From Nitrospirota bacterium (GTDB lineage Bacteria > Nitrospirota > Thermodesulfovibrionia > UBA6902), in the NCBI GenBank assembly GCA_016217725.1, contig JACRHB010000030.1, forward strand, positions 1 through 38,683: a DNA stretch of 38,683 bases, given 5' to 3'. Shown here one piece after another: positions 26,766-36,736 of the stretch; the stretch's first letter is position 1, and every line of letters begins with the position of its first letter. Below the pieces are notes generated by a model. That model made no database searches. It saw only the letters and a program-made list of their open reading frames with translations, and had not been told where the DNA came from. Both the position numbers and the translations under genes were made by a program.

Positions 26766-28310
26766 ATGGTGGAAACATCACAAATGGACCTAAAAAAATT
26801 CTGGCGTCTTATAGTCATGCGGAGATATCTTTTTATTGCCGTTTCCCTGCTCTGCATGTCGGTAATAGTGTGGGGGAGCTATTTTGTCCCTAAGATGTAT
26901 GAGGCGCAGTGCACGGTCCTGGTTGAAAGGAACGTTATCAACAACCTCGTCAAGGACATTGCGATAACTCCGTCGCTGGATGAAAGGATCAGGGTGATGT
27001 CTTATACCATGACAAGCAGAAATCTCCTCATGAAGGTGATAAGCGAGCTGGACCTCGACGTCGGCAGGGAAAAGGCCGGAGATATGGAAGAGCTCGTAAA
27101 AAACTTCCAGGACAATACGGTGATCAAGATGGTCAACAAGGGAAGCAAAGCAGGGGCTGCGGACTGGTTTTCAGTCACTTACAGGGACCGGAGCCCGAAG
27201 ATCGCAAGGGACTATATCAACACGCTGGTGAGAAGGTATATTGAGGAGAACGTATCGGCCAAAAGAGACGAGTCTTTTGAGGCCAATAAATTCCTTGCGG
27301 AGCAGAGAAAATATTTTAAAGATAAACTGGACGTGGTGGATGAGAATATTATGAACTTCAGAAGGAGCAAAGGCATCTATATCGCCATAGACGAGAAGAC
27401 GATCGTAGGAGAGATAAAGAGCGCCCATGACACCCTTGAATCCATCAAAACCCAGAAGACGGAGCTGGAGGCTAAAAAGAGCGCGACAGAGAAGCAGATC
27501 AAAGAAGAGAAGCCGTATACGGTGGCGATGCTGGGAAAGACGAAAGGCGATTCCTTAATGTCGCTCCAGAATAAATTGAATGAGCTGCTGTTGAAGTATA
27601 CGGAGAATTATCCCGAGGTCATCAAGCTTAAGGCGGAAATTGAGTCTTTGAAGAAACAATTGCAGGACAAGCCTTCCGACGCGGAATCCCCCCGGGACGC
27701 TGAAACGGAGATGACCGCCTTAAACCCTTTCCACCAGAAGCTGAAAGAAGAGCTGGCAAAGATAGACGCGGAGATAGCCGCCCTCTCCGCAAAGGAAAGA
27801 CATCTGATTTCTTTATTGGAATCGAAGAAGGAATATCTCAGGGATATCCCGCTCGAAAAGAAAAACCTGGCCGACCTGGAGAGAGAGAGGGACACCTATA
27901 AGAACATCGACAACGAGCTTGTTTTTAAACTCGGACAAAGCGAAGTCTCCAAGCAGATGGAGATCCAGGATAAGACAGAGACCTTCAGGATAGTCGATTC
28001 CGCCATCCTGCCGGCAAAACCCGTATCGCCCAACAGGTTGTTGTTTATATTAATGGGAATTATCGGCGGCCTTGTCGGGGGTCTTGGGGCCGTTTTTCTG
28101 TTTGATTACGTCGATCATTCGATCAAGTCGGTGGATGAGATAAAAAATTACTTTAAAACGCCGGTGCTTGCCGTTATCCCGCAGATCATCACCGACGAGG
28201 AGATAAACAGGAAGAAAAAATTGGACCTGAAGGTATATGCGATTTCAATAGCATATCTTTCAATCATCGCCGCCCTTTTCGTCAAGGAAGCGATAGGGAA
28301 ATTTTTGTAG
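26766..28310 (+). CDS. Wzz/GumC-type chain length determinant protein of the exosortase locus
   Basis: N-terminal TM; MYEAQCTVLVERN; long coiled coil; PVSPNRLLFILMGIIGGLVGGLGAVFLFDYVDHSIKSVDEIKNYFKTPVLAVIP. Confidence 0.92.
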   Translation: MVETSQMDLKKFWRLIVMRRYLFIAVSLLCMSVIVWGSYFVPKMYEAQCTVLVERNVINNLVKDIAITPSLDERIRVMSYTMTSRNLLMKVISELDLDVGREKAGDMEELVKNFQDNTVIKMVNKGSKAGAADWFSVTYRDRSPKIARDYINTLVRRYIEENVSAKRDESFEANKFLAEQRKYFKDKLDVVDENIMNFRRSKGIYIAIDEKTIVGEIKSAHDTLESIKTQKTELEAKKSATEKQIKEEKPYTVAMLGKTKGDSLMSLQNKLNELLLKYTENYPEVIKLKAEIESLKKQLQDKPSDAESPRDAETEMTALNPFHQKLKEELAKIDAEIAALSAKERHLISLLESKKEYLRDIPLEKKNLADLERERDTYKNIDNELVFKLGQSEVSKQMEIQDKTETFRIVDSAILPAKPVSPNRLLFILMGIIGGLVGGLGAVFLFDYVDHSIKSVDEIKNYFKTPVLAVIPQIITDEEINRKKKLDLKVYAISIAYLSIIAALFVKEAIGKFL

Positions 28311-28341
28311 AGTAAATTTTCAAAAAACAAGAGGAAGCTAA

Positions 28342-29154
28342 ATGAGCAAGATCGAAGAAGCGCTTGAGAAGGCAAGGATATTAAGAGAATCCGAAGGCGA
28401 CGACCAGGGCGATAAATTCGACAACTTCAGGATGCTCGAGCCTAAGAAAGTCGACAACCCTTACATCATAACGGCCACCCTGCCGGATTCGCCGATTTCC
28501 GAGGAGTACAGAAGACTCAAGTCGATGCTGATAAGGGACACAAAAACGAATTTCCTGAACACGATAATGGTCACGAGCTCGGTCGAGGCCGAGGGAAAGA
28601 CCCTCACCGCGATAAATCTCGCGATAACGCTGGCTCAGGAGATAGACCATACGATACTCCTTATCGACGCGGACATGAGGAAACCCATGGTGCATGAGTA
28701 TCTGGGGATAAGCTATGAGCTCGGACTTTCCGATTATCTGACCGGCGATATGGACCTTTCCGAGGTCCTTATAAAAACGGGCATCGGGAACCTGATGCTT
28801 ATTCCCGCCGGGCATACGGTCCATAACCCCGTGGAGCTGCTTTCATCCGACAAGATGAAGACTCTCATAAAGGAAGTCAAGCACAGATATGTGGACCGGT
28901 ACGTCATCATCGACACGCCGCCGATCCTTCCTTTTGCGGACGCCATTTCCATAGGCGAATTGGCGGACGGCGTGCTCTTTGTCGTCAAGGAGAGGCACGT
29001 ACAGAGAAAATCCATCGAGAACGCAATGAACCTGCTCAAGGATTCGAGGATCCTGGGCGTAGTGTTCAATCATGCAAGCGTAGAAAACCTTGACGGGCAT
29101 TATTCACGCTACTACTATTACAACAACAAATATAAGAAGAAGGAGAAAAAATGA
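28342..29154 (+). CDS. BY-type tyrosine autokinase
   Basis: VTSSVEAEGKTLTAINLAITLAQ (Walker A), ILLIDADMRKPMVHEYLG (Walker A'), YVIIDTPPILPFADA (Walker B); Tyr-rich C-terminus HYSRYYYYNNKYKKK. Confidence 0.93.
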   Translation: MSKIEEALEKARILRESEGDDQGDKFDNFRMLEPKKVDNPYIITATLPDSPISEEYRRLKSMLIRDTKTNFLNTIMVTSSVEAEGKTLTAINLAITLAQEIDHTILLIDADMRKPMVHEYLGISYELGLSDYLTGDMDLSEVLIKTGIGNLMLIPAGHTVHNPVELLSSDKMKTLIKEVKHRYVDRYVIIDTPPILPFADAISIGELADGVLFVVKERHVQRKSIENAMNLLKDSRILGVVFNHASVENLDGHYSRYYYYNNKYKKKEKK

Positions 29155-30407
29155 AGAAGCCCGCATGCTTCTGCGCGCTGGCGGCCGTCCTGCTCTCGAC
29201 TCAAACGTCTTCATTTGCCAGGCTCGAGATAACTCCAAGCGTCAGTTTAAGGGAAGAATATAACGACAATATTTTCCTGTCGAGGAACGAGAAGGACGAC
29301 GATTACATAACTACGATCACCCCGGCGGTCTCATTTCAGTACGCCCCCAATAAATTATTGGACCTCGACCTTGATTACAAATTGAACTTCAGGTTCTACG
29401 GAGACCACAACGAATTCAACGACACGAGTCTCAGGGATTCTCAAAATGCAAGCTTTCAGGCGAAGTCCCAGCCGTTGAATTATCTTTATCTCGACGTCAC
29501 GGACACCTACCAGAGAGTGCCGATAGACGTGAGAAAGCCCTCTGCCGAGGGCAATGAGATAATCAACGTTACCGAAAGCAATATGGCTTTCGTTTCTCCA
29601 TATATAAAATACCCCTTGACGCCGAGTTTTTTATCGACGATAGGATATGAATATAACAATAAATGGTACAGGACAGAATTAAGGGATTCTGTAAGCCATG
29701 CGGCTTTTTTGACATTGGGCAAGACTTTTTCGTCAAAATTAAACATGGATCTGAAATACAGGTACTATAAATTTTTTACCGACACATTAGAAGGCTCGGA
29801 TGTGATTAGAGATTATGACAGCCATCGGGGCTCGCTTATGCTTACCTATCAGGCCTCGCAGTATTTCAAGGTCGACGGCGAAGTCGGGGAATCAAAATTT
29901 GATTACAGCTCCGGCAATGATTCCAAAGGCACCTTCTGGAATGTAAGCTCCGATTATGATTTCAGGAATGCGAATGTGACGTCATTGGGTTTAAGCTACG
30001 GCACTTCCTTTAAAGACTCGCCGTTATCAGGCGTATTCAGGAGCAGAGAAGCGGACCTGAGCTTCAAGACGGGGAGGGTCCTTGTGCTGGAGATAAACCC
30101 CTATTATTCGAAAGACACGTTCTTAAGGACCGACAGGACCGACTGGACCACAGGCGTGAAGATCGACCTGGCGCGGCCCTTGACCGAGACGCTGGCGCTC
30201 TCGCTCAATGGAAAATGGGAAAAACATAAATTCCTGCCTGAGGATGAAAGGGTCCGCAAATACGGCGCCGGAGGCGAGCTCAATTATAAAGTGAGCAAGA
30301 GCATTACCGCGGGAATAGGCTACAAATATAACTGCAGGAATTCGAATAACGATGAGGAAGACTTCAACAACAACATTGTCTGGCTGCTGGCGAAAGCTGT
30401 TTTTTAG
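29151..30407 (+). CDS. Outer-membrane beta-barrel protein (PEP-CTERM-associated type)
   Basis: Signal peptide; ITPSVSLREEYNDNIFLSRNEKDDDYITTITPAVSF; alternating aromatic/polar strands. Confidence 0.82.
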   Translation: MKKPACFCALAAVLLSTQTSSFARLEITPSVSLREEYNDNIFLSRNEKDDDYITTITPAVSFQYAPNKLLDLDLDYKLNFRFYGDHNEFNDTSLRDSQNASFQAKSQPLNYLYLDVTDTYQRVPIDVRKPSAEGNEIINVTESNMAFVSPYIKYPLTPSFLSTIGYEYNNKWYRTELRDSVSHAAFLTLGKTFSSKLNMDLKYRYYKFFTDTLEGSDVIRDYDSHRGSLMLTYQASQYFKVDGEVGESKFDYSSGNDSKGTFWNVSSDYDFRNANVTSLGLSYGTSFKDSPLSGVFRSREADLSFKTGRVLVLEINPYYSKDTFLRTDRTDWTTGVKIDLARPLTETLALSLNGKWEKHKFLPEDERVRKYGAGGELNYKVSKSITAGIGYKYNCRNSNNDEEDFNNNIVWLLAKAVF

Positions 30408-30416
30408 GTCGCTAAG

Positions 30417-31625
30417 ATGTATGAGAAGCATTTTTCCTTCAAATATAAACCCTTTGATTTAGTCCCCAACCCGGACTTTATTTTTCTGAGCGGCACCCAC
30501 CACAAGGCGATCACTTACCTTGATTACGGAATAAAGGAGAAGATCGGCTTCATCCTCCTGACAGGCGAGATCGGCTCCGGCAAGACCACCATTATCCGCA
30601 GCCTCATTAAGAACCTCAACGGCTCCGTCAAGCTTTCAAGGATCAATAACACGAAGGTCTCCTCGGAGCAGCTCATATCGATGATCAACGAGGACTTCGG
30701 GCTTGTCGTGGAGGGGAAAGGCAAAAGCAGGCTTTTGAGCGAGTTGAACGAGTTTCTCATCGAGCAGTATTCAAAAAAATCCCAGCCGATATTATTGATC
30801 GACGAGGCGCAGAATCTATCGCCGGACCTCCTGGAGGAGATAAGACTGCTTTCCAACCTCGAGACCGACAGGTCAAAACTGCTGCAGATAATCCTTGTAG
30901 GGCAGCCTGAGCTTAAAAGGGTTCTCATGCTTCCCGAATTGATCCAATTACGCCAGCGCATTAACATCAGCTATCATATCTCGCCTCTTATGATCGATGA
31001 GACCGCCGGATATATAAAACACCGCCTTGCCATAGCGGGCAACCCCGACGCTATAAGACTTCAGGACGACATGCTGCAGATCATCTATCAATTCAGCAGA
31101 GGCATCCCGAGGCTGATCAATATCCTGTGCGATTTCGCGCTGCTTACCGCTTACGCTGAGGGTGAGAAGGAGGTAAGCATCGACATTATCCGTGAAGTTG
31201 CGAAAGACCTTGAAGCCCGTGATTACTGGAGTGAAGCTCAGGATAAAGCCCTTTATGGGCAAAACAGGGAAGGCGGCGCTCCCGAGCTGTTGAAAGCGGC
31301 CGGCGACATCGCCCTGCGGCTTATAAGGCTTGAAGAGATGGTTAAGAACGTTCCCGATCTTAAAGCAATACAGGATAGAGTGGTACGGATGGAGGAAGAA
31401 GTGGCAAGGCTGATAAATGCCGATGAGGGCGATAAAACAGCCGAGATTTTGGACCGGCTTATAAAGCTTGAGCGGATGCCCGTTGTTATGGACGCCGGGA
31501 AAGAGGATGAGCTCCAATCTGAAGATGAAAAGCGCGTGCGGAAGGAATTGCACAGGTTTACGAGACAGATTGAAGAGATCACAAATACAATAACTTATTT
31601 GAATAAAAGACTAAAGGATCAATAG
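30417..31625 (+). CDS. ExeA-like AAA ATPase (exosortase-locus type)
   Basis: MYEKHFSFKYKPFDLVPNPDFIFLS, LLTGEIGSGKTTIIRSL, PILLIDEAQNLSPDLLEEIRLLSNLETD, LRQRINISYHISPL. Confidence 0.92.
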   Translation: MYEKHFSFKYKPFDLVPNPDFIFLSGTHHKAITYLDYGIKEKIGFILLTGEIGSGKTTIIRSLIKNLNGSVKLSRINNTKVSSEQLISMINEDFGLVVEGKGKSRLLSELNEFLIEQYSKKSQPILLIDEAQNLSPDLLEEIRLLSNLETDRSKLLQIILVGQPELKRVLMLPELIQLRQRINISYHISPLMIDETAGYIKHRLAIAGNPDAIRLQDDMLQIIYQFSRGIPRLINILCDFALLTAYAEGEKEVSIDIIREVAKDLEARDYWSEAQDKALYGQNREGGAPELLKAAGDIALRLIRLEEMVKNVPDLKAIQDRVVRMEEEVARLINADEGDKTAEILDRLIKLERMPVVMDAGKEDELQSEDEKRVRKELHRFTRQIEEITNTITYLNKRLKDQ

Positions 31626-31685
31626 CAGAAAGTCGCAATGAACTTAAAATCCTAAGCTTGTAAGCATTCATCTGCAGGCTGAAAT

Positions 31686-31766
31686 CCCCTCCTTTACAAG
31701 GAGGGGTTGGGGAGGTTTTGATAATTTTATCAATACCCCTCCTAACCTCCCCTTGTAAAGGGGAGG
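31686..31766. repeat. Family A inverted pair, gene-less, with palindromic AT spacer
   Basis: cccctcctttacaaggaggggttggggagg - ttttgataattttatcaata - cccctcctaacctccccttgtaaaggggagg. Confidence 0.85.
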
Positions 31767-31857
31767 ATTTTATTTAAAGAAGCTCCCTCAGTGAGGTCCT
31801 TATGTGACTGAGAGGGCGGAGCCGTGTAAAGATTTCGAGATTATTATTTTCTCCCGG

Positions 31858-32694
31858 ATGGACAGCAAGATCTCTTTTGTCATACTTTCATTCAATTCTT
31901 ATAGATACTTAAGAAGGTGTTTTGATTCCATAATAGCGAAGTGCGGGGAAGAAGGCCTTCATTACGAGATTATCGTAATCGACAACGGCTCAGCCGACGA
32001 ATCAAAATCAATTATTGCGTCTTACAAGGAGAGGTACCCGCATAAATTATTGCCCATATTTTTACCTGAAAACATGGGTACGACGTATCCGAGGAATTTA
32101 GGTTTAAAGAAGTCACAAGGCGAATATATATGCATCCTCGATTCCGATACGGAGTTGCTTGACGGCTCCATAAGGAATGTATTGGGAATCCTGAAAGACA
32201 GGTCGGACGTGGGCCTCGTAGCTCCCCGGTTGCTGCTGGATGACGGCGTCATTCAAAATTCTGTAAAAAAATTCCCCACCTTCTGGCACAAAATAATCAA
32301 GCTGCCGAACGCCGTCTTTAAAATAAACACCCCGAACGTTGATTTCTATTCGGACTTTCCTTTCAAGGCCGAGACCCCCGTTGATTCGGCCATTTCAGCC
32401 TGCTGGATTTTCAGGAGCGAGCTGCTTTCCGAGATCGGGTATCTGGATGAAAAGCTGTTTTATTCCCCCGAGGACATGGAGTTTTGCATGAGGGTGCGCA
32501 AAAGCAGCAAGAGCATCATCTATTATCCTTTTCTTGAAATATTGCACCATACCCAGCAAATATCCCATAACGCCCCTTTCTCGAAGATATCGCTCAGTCA
32601 TTTTATGGGGCTGCTTTATTACTTCAGGAAACACGGCGGATGGTTTTCAACCAGGAAAATTTACAACAGATTTAAACAGTCGCGGTCGAATTAA
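31858..32694 (+). CDS. Family 2 glycosyltransferase
   Basis: SFVILSFNSYRYLRRCFDSII, YEIIVIDNGSADES, ICILDSDTELL, FYSPEDMEFCMRVRK. ATG at 31858 preferred over 31804. Confidence 0.9.
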   Translation: MDSKISFVILSFNSYRYLRRCFDSIIAKCGEEGLHYEIIVIDNGSADESKSIIASYKERYPHKLLPIFLPENMGTTYPRNLGLKKSQGEYICILDSDTELLDGSIRNVLGILKDRSDVGLVAPRLLLDDGVIQNSVKKFPTFWHKIIKLPNAVFKINTPNVDFYSDFPFKAETPVDSAISACWIFRSELLSEIGYLDEKLFYSPEDMEFCMRVRKSSKSIIYYPFLEILHHTQQISHNAPFSKISLSHFMGLLYYFRKHGGWFSTRKIYNRFKQSRSN

Positions 32695-32730
32695 AGTCTA
32701 TTTATGACTATAATGAAACGCTCAATAAGG

Positions 32731-32805
32731 TGTCATTCCCGCAGTTTTTTGAGCGGGAATCCAGAGTGGAAGATAGATTCCGGCTTAAGGACTGCCGGAA
32801 TGACA
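32731..32805. repeat. Family B element (TGTCATTCCC...CCGGAATGACA)
   Basis: tgtcattcccgcagttttttgagcgggaatccag ... gattccggcttaaggactgccggaatgaca; closely similar to 5184-5259. Confidence 0.85.
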
Positions 32806-32821
32806 GACAAGCGGGGAAAAG

Positions 32822-34003
32822 ATGAAAATGCTGAAGATCATTAATATCGTAGGCGCGAGGCCCAATTTCATGAAAATTGCTCCTATCATTGAGGCCATCG
32901 GTAAATACAATAATGAGGCTGCAAGCAAACGACATATAAAAAGCCTTCTTGTACACACGGGCCAGCATTATGACGAGAAAATGTCGAAGCTCTTTTTTGA
33001 CGACCTTGAGATCCCGAAGCCCGACATTGATTTAGGGATCGGCTCCGGCACGCATGCAGAGCAGACGGCGGAGATCATGAGACGCTTTGAACCTGTCCTG
33101 CTTAAAGAGAGGCCGGATTACATCTTAGTGGTCGGAGACGTAAATTCTACTATAGCATGCGCCTTGACGGCCTCTAAATTGGGGGTGAAGATCATTCACG
33201 TCGAGGCCGGGCTCAGGAGCTTTGACAGGAGCATGCCGGAAGAGATAAACCGCGTGCTTACGGATGCGATCTCCGACATCCTTTTCACCACTGAAAAAGG
33301 GGCGGAGGATAATCTCTTGCGTGAAGGGATTTCAAAAGAAAAAATATTTTTTGTCGGCAACGTCATGATAGACACCTTGCTCAAACAAAAAAAGAAGGCT
33401 CAGGGGTCCGATGTCCTTTCCCGCTTAGGCTTGACCGGTTCGAAAACCGAAGCCCGGCGCCCGAAGCCTCTTCCTTATGCGGTCTTGACACTTCACAGGC
33501 CGAGCAACGTGGATAAAAAAGAAAACTTATCCGGCATCATGGAGGCGGTTTCGGTGATTTCCGAAAAAACGCCGGTAATTTTTCCGATCCATCCAAGAAC
33601 AAGAAAAAAAATCGATGAATTCCGTCTTCAGCATTTTTTTAACGCATCGGCTGGAAAGCCGGCAAAAAAGGCAGGGATTTATTTGACGGAGCCGTTGGGT
33701 TATCTGGATTTCCTTAATCTAATGTCGAATACCCGGTTGATTTTGACCGATTCAGGCGGGCTGCAGGAGGAGGCCACGGTCCTCGGCGTTCCGTGCATCA
33801 CCCTGCGGGAAAATACCGAGCGCCCCGTAACAGTTACCGAGGGGACCAATAAAGTGGTCGGCACGAATAAACTGAAGATAATCGAGGAAGGCCTTAATGC
33901 GCTGAGAGACGGCGCGCGGAAAAGGCGCATCCCTGAATTGTGGGACGGGAAGGCTGCTGAAAGGATAGTCGAAATTATATTAAGGAATCACAACCCTAAA
34001 TAG
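32822..34003 (+). CDS. wecB: UDP-N-acetylglucosamine 2-epimerase (non-hydrolysing)
   Basis: IINIVGARPNFMKIAPI, LLVHTGQHYDEKMS, VVGDVNSTIACALTASKLGVKIIHVEAGLRSFDRSMPEEINR, LTDSGGLQEEA, LRENTERP. Confidence 0.96.
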   Translation: MKMLKIINIVGARPNFMKIAPIIEAIGKYNNEAASKRHIKSLLVHTGQHYDEKMSKLFFDDLEIPKPDIDLGIGSGTHAEQTAEIMRRFEPVLLKERPDYILVVGDVNSTIACALTASKLGVKIIHVEAGLRSFDRSMPEEINRVLTDAISDILFTTEKGAEDNLLREGISKEKIFFVGNVMIDTLLKQKKKAQGSDVLSRLGLTGSKTEARRPKPLPYAVLTLHRPSNVDKKENLSGIMEAVSVISEKTPVIFPIHPRTRKKIDEFRLQHFFNASAGKPAKKAGIYLTEPLGYLDFLNLMSNTRLILTDSGGLQEEATVLGVPCITLRENTERPVTVTEGTNKVVGTNKLKIIEEGLNALRDGARKRRIPELWDGKAAERIVEIILRNHNPK

Positions 34004-34028
34004 AGTCTGTCCATAAACTCGATTTAGT

Positions 34029-34134
34029 TGTCATTCCGGCTTGTCCGGAATCTGCTGGTTCAATCTTAAAGATTGAACCGAATGTTTTATGGTTCAGGCT
34101 GCAAGCCTGAACCAGCGACAGGGGCGGGAATGAC
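34029..34134. repeat. Family B-like element with two nested hairpins
   Basis: tgtcattccgg ... gggaatgac; inside it ggttcaatcttaaagattgaacc (34057-34079) and ggttcaggctgcaagcctgaacc (34091-34113). Confidence 0.8.
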
Positions 34135-34151
34135 GACAAAGAAGGAGGCAG

Positions 34152-35315
34152 GTGAAGCAAATATTTAAGAAATCCAATTACATTACGCTGATTATCCTTA
34201 TCTTACTAATATTATCAAGCGGTTCAATTGCTTATAGCAGCGAACCGCCGTTTGTCATCATTACAATAGACGTCGAGTCAAGAAAATTCAACGATGCCTC
34301 ATGGCCCATGCCGGAGCAGGTAAACGCCGTATGCATGAATAATGTGCCTTGCGGATTGGGGAAAATGACGGAGCTTTTAAAGGAAAAAGGATTTCCGGCT
34401 GTTTTTTTTCTGAACGTTTATGAATATAAGAAATACGGCGAGAAACCGATAATGGAGCTAGCAAAATGGTTTGACGGGGCAGGGCATGACGTTCAACTCC
34501 ATACCCATCCGCAATGGGCATATGACAAAGCCCGCAATTTGACGCATCAGTACACGCTGGACGAGCAGATTAAAATCATCAAGGACGGCAAGTACCTGCT
34601 CGAAAAATGGCTGGGCAAACCCGTCTTGGCTCACCGCGCAGGCGCTTACGGAGCCGATGAAAATACGTTGAAGGCGCTTATAGAAAACGATATTCTTTAT
34701 GAGAGCTCTCTTTTCATTGCTTCAGAGAACTCGAAGGTCACCGCCCTTGATTTAAGGAAAAACGTTTTATCCATGTACGGGCCGCTTTATGAATTCCCGG
34801 TAACCGTCTATAGGAAACATGAATCCCCTCCTTTTTTAGAAGGTCTCTTAAAACCTGTTTCACGGGTCAGAAAATATGACGTGAACTGGTTTGCCGATGC
34901 GGATGAGGCTGAAAAAGCCCTTCAAAAGGCAGTGGAATTAAAGCTGGATTTTATAATTCTTTTCCTGCACAGTTTTTCATTTGTTGAAGAATATCACAAT
35001 GACGGCGCGAAGAAAGCCCGCATGTCGTCGATTAAGAACTTTGAACGGGCGCTCGATTTTATAGCTAAGAACAAGCTGCCGGTGATTACCTTCAAGGACA
35101 TCAAAGACAAAAACGTTGATCTGACGAAATATTTAAACAAGCCCGACGTTATTCCGGAGGTTTCTGTCCGGGTCGGCGCCGCTCAGTATATTCGCAGGCT
35201 TATCGGAATTAACAGGGGAAATTATAAAGTGGTTGTCTTATCGGCAAGCATTCTCATTATCTTTTCAGTGGTAGTCATTATGCAACTGCGAAAAAGGAGA
35301 CGCCAGAATGCCTGA
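34152..35315 (+). CDS. Membrane-associated polysaccharide deacetylase-like protein
   Basis: VIITIDVES, HDVQLHTHPQW, AHRAGAYGADENTL motifs; N-terminal signal and C-terminal TM. Confidence 0.85.
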   Translation: MKQIFKKSNYITLIILILLILSSGSIAYSSEPPFVIITIDVESRKFNDASWPMPEQVNAVCMNNVPCGLGKMTELLKEKGFPAVFFLNVYEYKKYGEKPIMELAKWFDGAGHDVQLHTHPQWAYDKARNLTHQYTLDEQIKIIKDGKYLLEKWLGKPVLAHRAGAYGADENTLKALIENDILYESSLFIASENSKVTALDLRKNVLSMYGPLYEFPVTVYRKHESPPFLEGLLKPVSRVRKYDVNWFADADEAEKALQKAVELKLDFIILFLHSFSFVEEYHNDGAKKARMSSIKNFERALDFIAKNKLPVITFKDIKDKNVDLTKYLNKPDVIPEVSVRVGAAQYIRRLIGINRGNYKVVVLSASILIIFSVVVIMQLRKRRRQNA

Positions 35316-36735
35316 TATATTGCTTCTCCATCCCAGGGTAAATGAAAGGTCCTTTGGTGGTATGCCCCCCTTGGGTCTTGCTTGGATAGCTTCTTACCTT
35401 GAGGATAAAGGATACTCGCTTGAGCTTATTGATTTTCAGGTTGATCAGAGATCAGTCGAGGAGGTGATCAGAAAAGCCGCTCCAAAGCTCATAGGCATTT
35501 CAGGAACCTCTAACACCAGGTATAAAAGCTTTGAACTGGCAAAGATCGCAAAAAAAATTGATGAAAAGATACTGACCGTATATGGCGGCTCCCACGCCAC
35601 GTTTACTGCAGATGACACATTGAAACATCTGCCTGAGATCGATGTTGTGGTGATCGGAGAGGGCGAAGAGAGCATGCACGAGATCGCCGAATCCGTTTTA
35701 AGGAATGGGAAAAGATTTGCCGACATACCCGGAATCTGTTACAGAGAAAATGGAGAGATCATTCACAATCCGTATCGCCCCCGTATTGAGACACTTGAGG
35801 CCCTTCCCCTGCCGAAACGCCATACGCTGGATATAAAACGGTATGATCTCAGGATGGATTTCCTGAACGTGCCGGGCGCTTCTGTTATGACTTCAAGAGG
35901 ATGTCCTGTCAACTGTTCTTACTGCTCTGCAAGCGCCATGTTCGGAAGGACCTTGACCTTGCGGTCTGCAAAAAACATCGTTGATGAAATAGAGATACTG
36001 ATAAAAGATTACGGATATGAGGGGATAAAATTTTTTGACAGCACATTGACCCTGAGAAAGAGCCATATAACCTCATTATGTGATGAGATCATGAAAAGGC
36101 GCCTGAAATTCCCATGGGAATGCGAAGTGCGTGTTAATACAGTCACGAAGGATCTGCTGCAGATGATGAAAGATGCCGGCTGTTACTATGTGGATTTCGG
36201 TGTTGAATCGGCAAGTGAGCTGGTCTTAAAGGCCATGCACAAAGGGATATCGCTTGAGCAGGTAATTAATGTCTTTAAGTGGACAAAAGAACTCGGGATA
36301 TATACCAAAGTATTTTTTACTTTTGGTCATATCAAAGAGACACTGGAAGACGCAAAGAAAACTATCGAGTTTATAGATACCTATAATGATTACATTACTT
36401 CTCCGGGGATCGGGGTAGGTATAAAAATTTACCCCGGAACACAGGTTGAAAGGTATGCATATGAGATCGGCTGTCTTGACAAGGAGTTTTCATGGATTGC
36501 TCCGTATCACTGTAAGGAGGCTGAATTTATGAGCGGTGAACCTAATGTGCCGCTTCTAATTCAGCCGCAAATGGGTTTCAGGGAATTAAGGCAAATAAGA
36601 TATTTGCTTCTTAAAAGGAGACTTAAGAACCCTGCCGGTATTTTAAGATCCATAAAGGACGCCTGGAATAAAGACAACATCAAAAAAATATGGGTCATAG
36701 CAAAAGGAATGATCCAGGCAAAATTATCTAAATAG
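35308..36735 (+). CDS. B12-binding radical SAM protein
   Basis: B12-binding-like N-terminus (HPRVNERSFGGMPPLGLAWIASYLEDKGY); CPVNCSYC (CxxxCxxC); GIKFFDSTLTLRK. Confidence 0.93.
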   Translation: MPDILLLHPRVNERSFGGMPPLGLAWIASYLEDKGYSLELIDFQVDQRSVEEVIRKAAPKLIGISGTSNTRYKSFELAKIAKKIDEKILTVYGGSHATFTADDTLKHLPEIDVVVIGEGEESMHEIAESVLRNGKRFADIPGICYRENGEIIHNPYRPRIETLEALPLPKRHTLDIKRYDLRMDFLNVPGASVMTSRGCPVNCSYCSASAMFGRTLTLRSAKNIVDEIEILIKDYGYEGIKFFDSTLTLRKSHITSLCDEIMKRRLKFPWECEVRVNTVTKDLLQMMKDAGCYYVDFGVESASELVLKAMHKGISLEQVINVFKWTKELGIYTKVFFTFGHIKETLEDAKKTIEFIDTYNDYITSPGIGVGIKIYPGTQVERYAYEIGCLDKEFSWIAPYHCKEAEFMSGEPNVPLLIQPQMGFRELRQIRYLLLKRRLKNPAGILRSIKDAWNKDNIKKIWVIAKGMIQAKLSK

Positions 36736-36736
36736 C

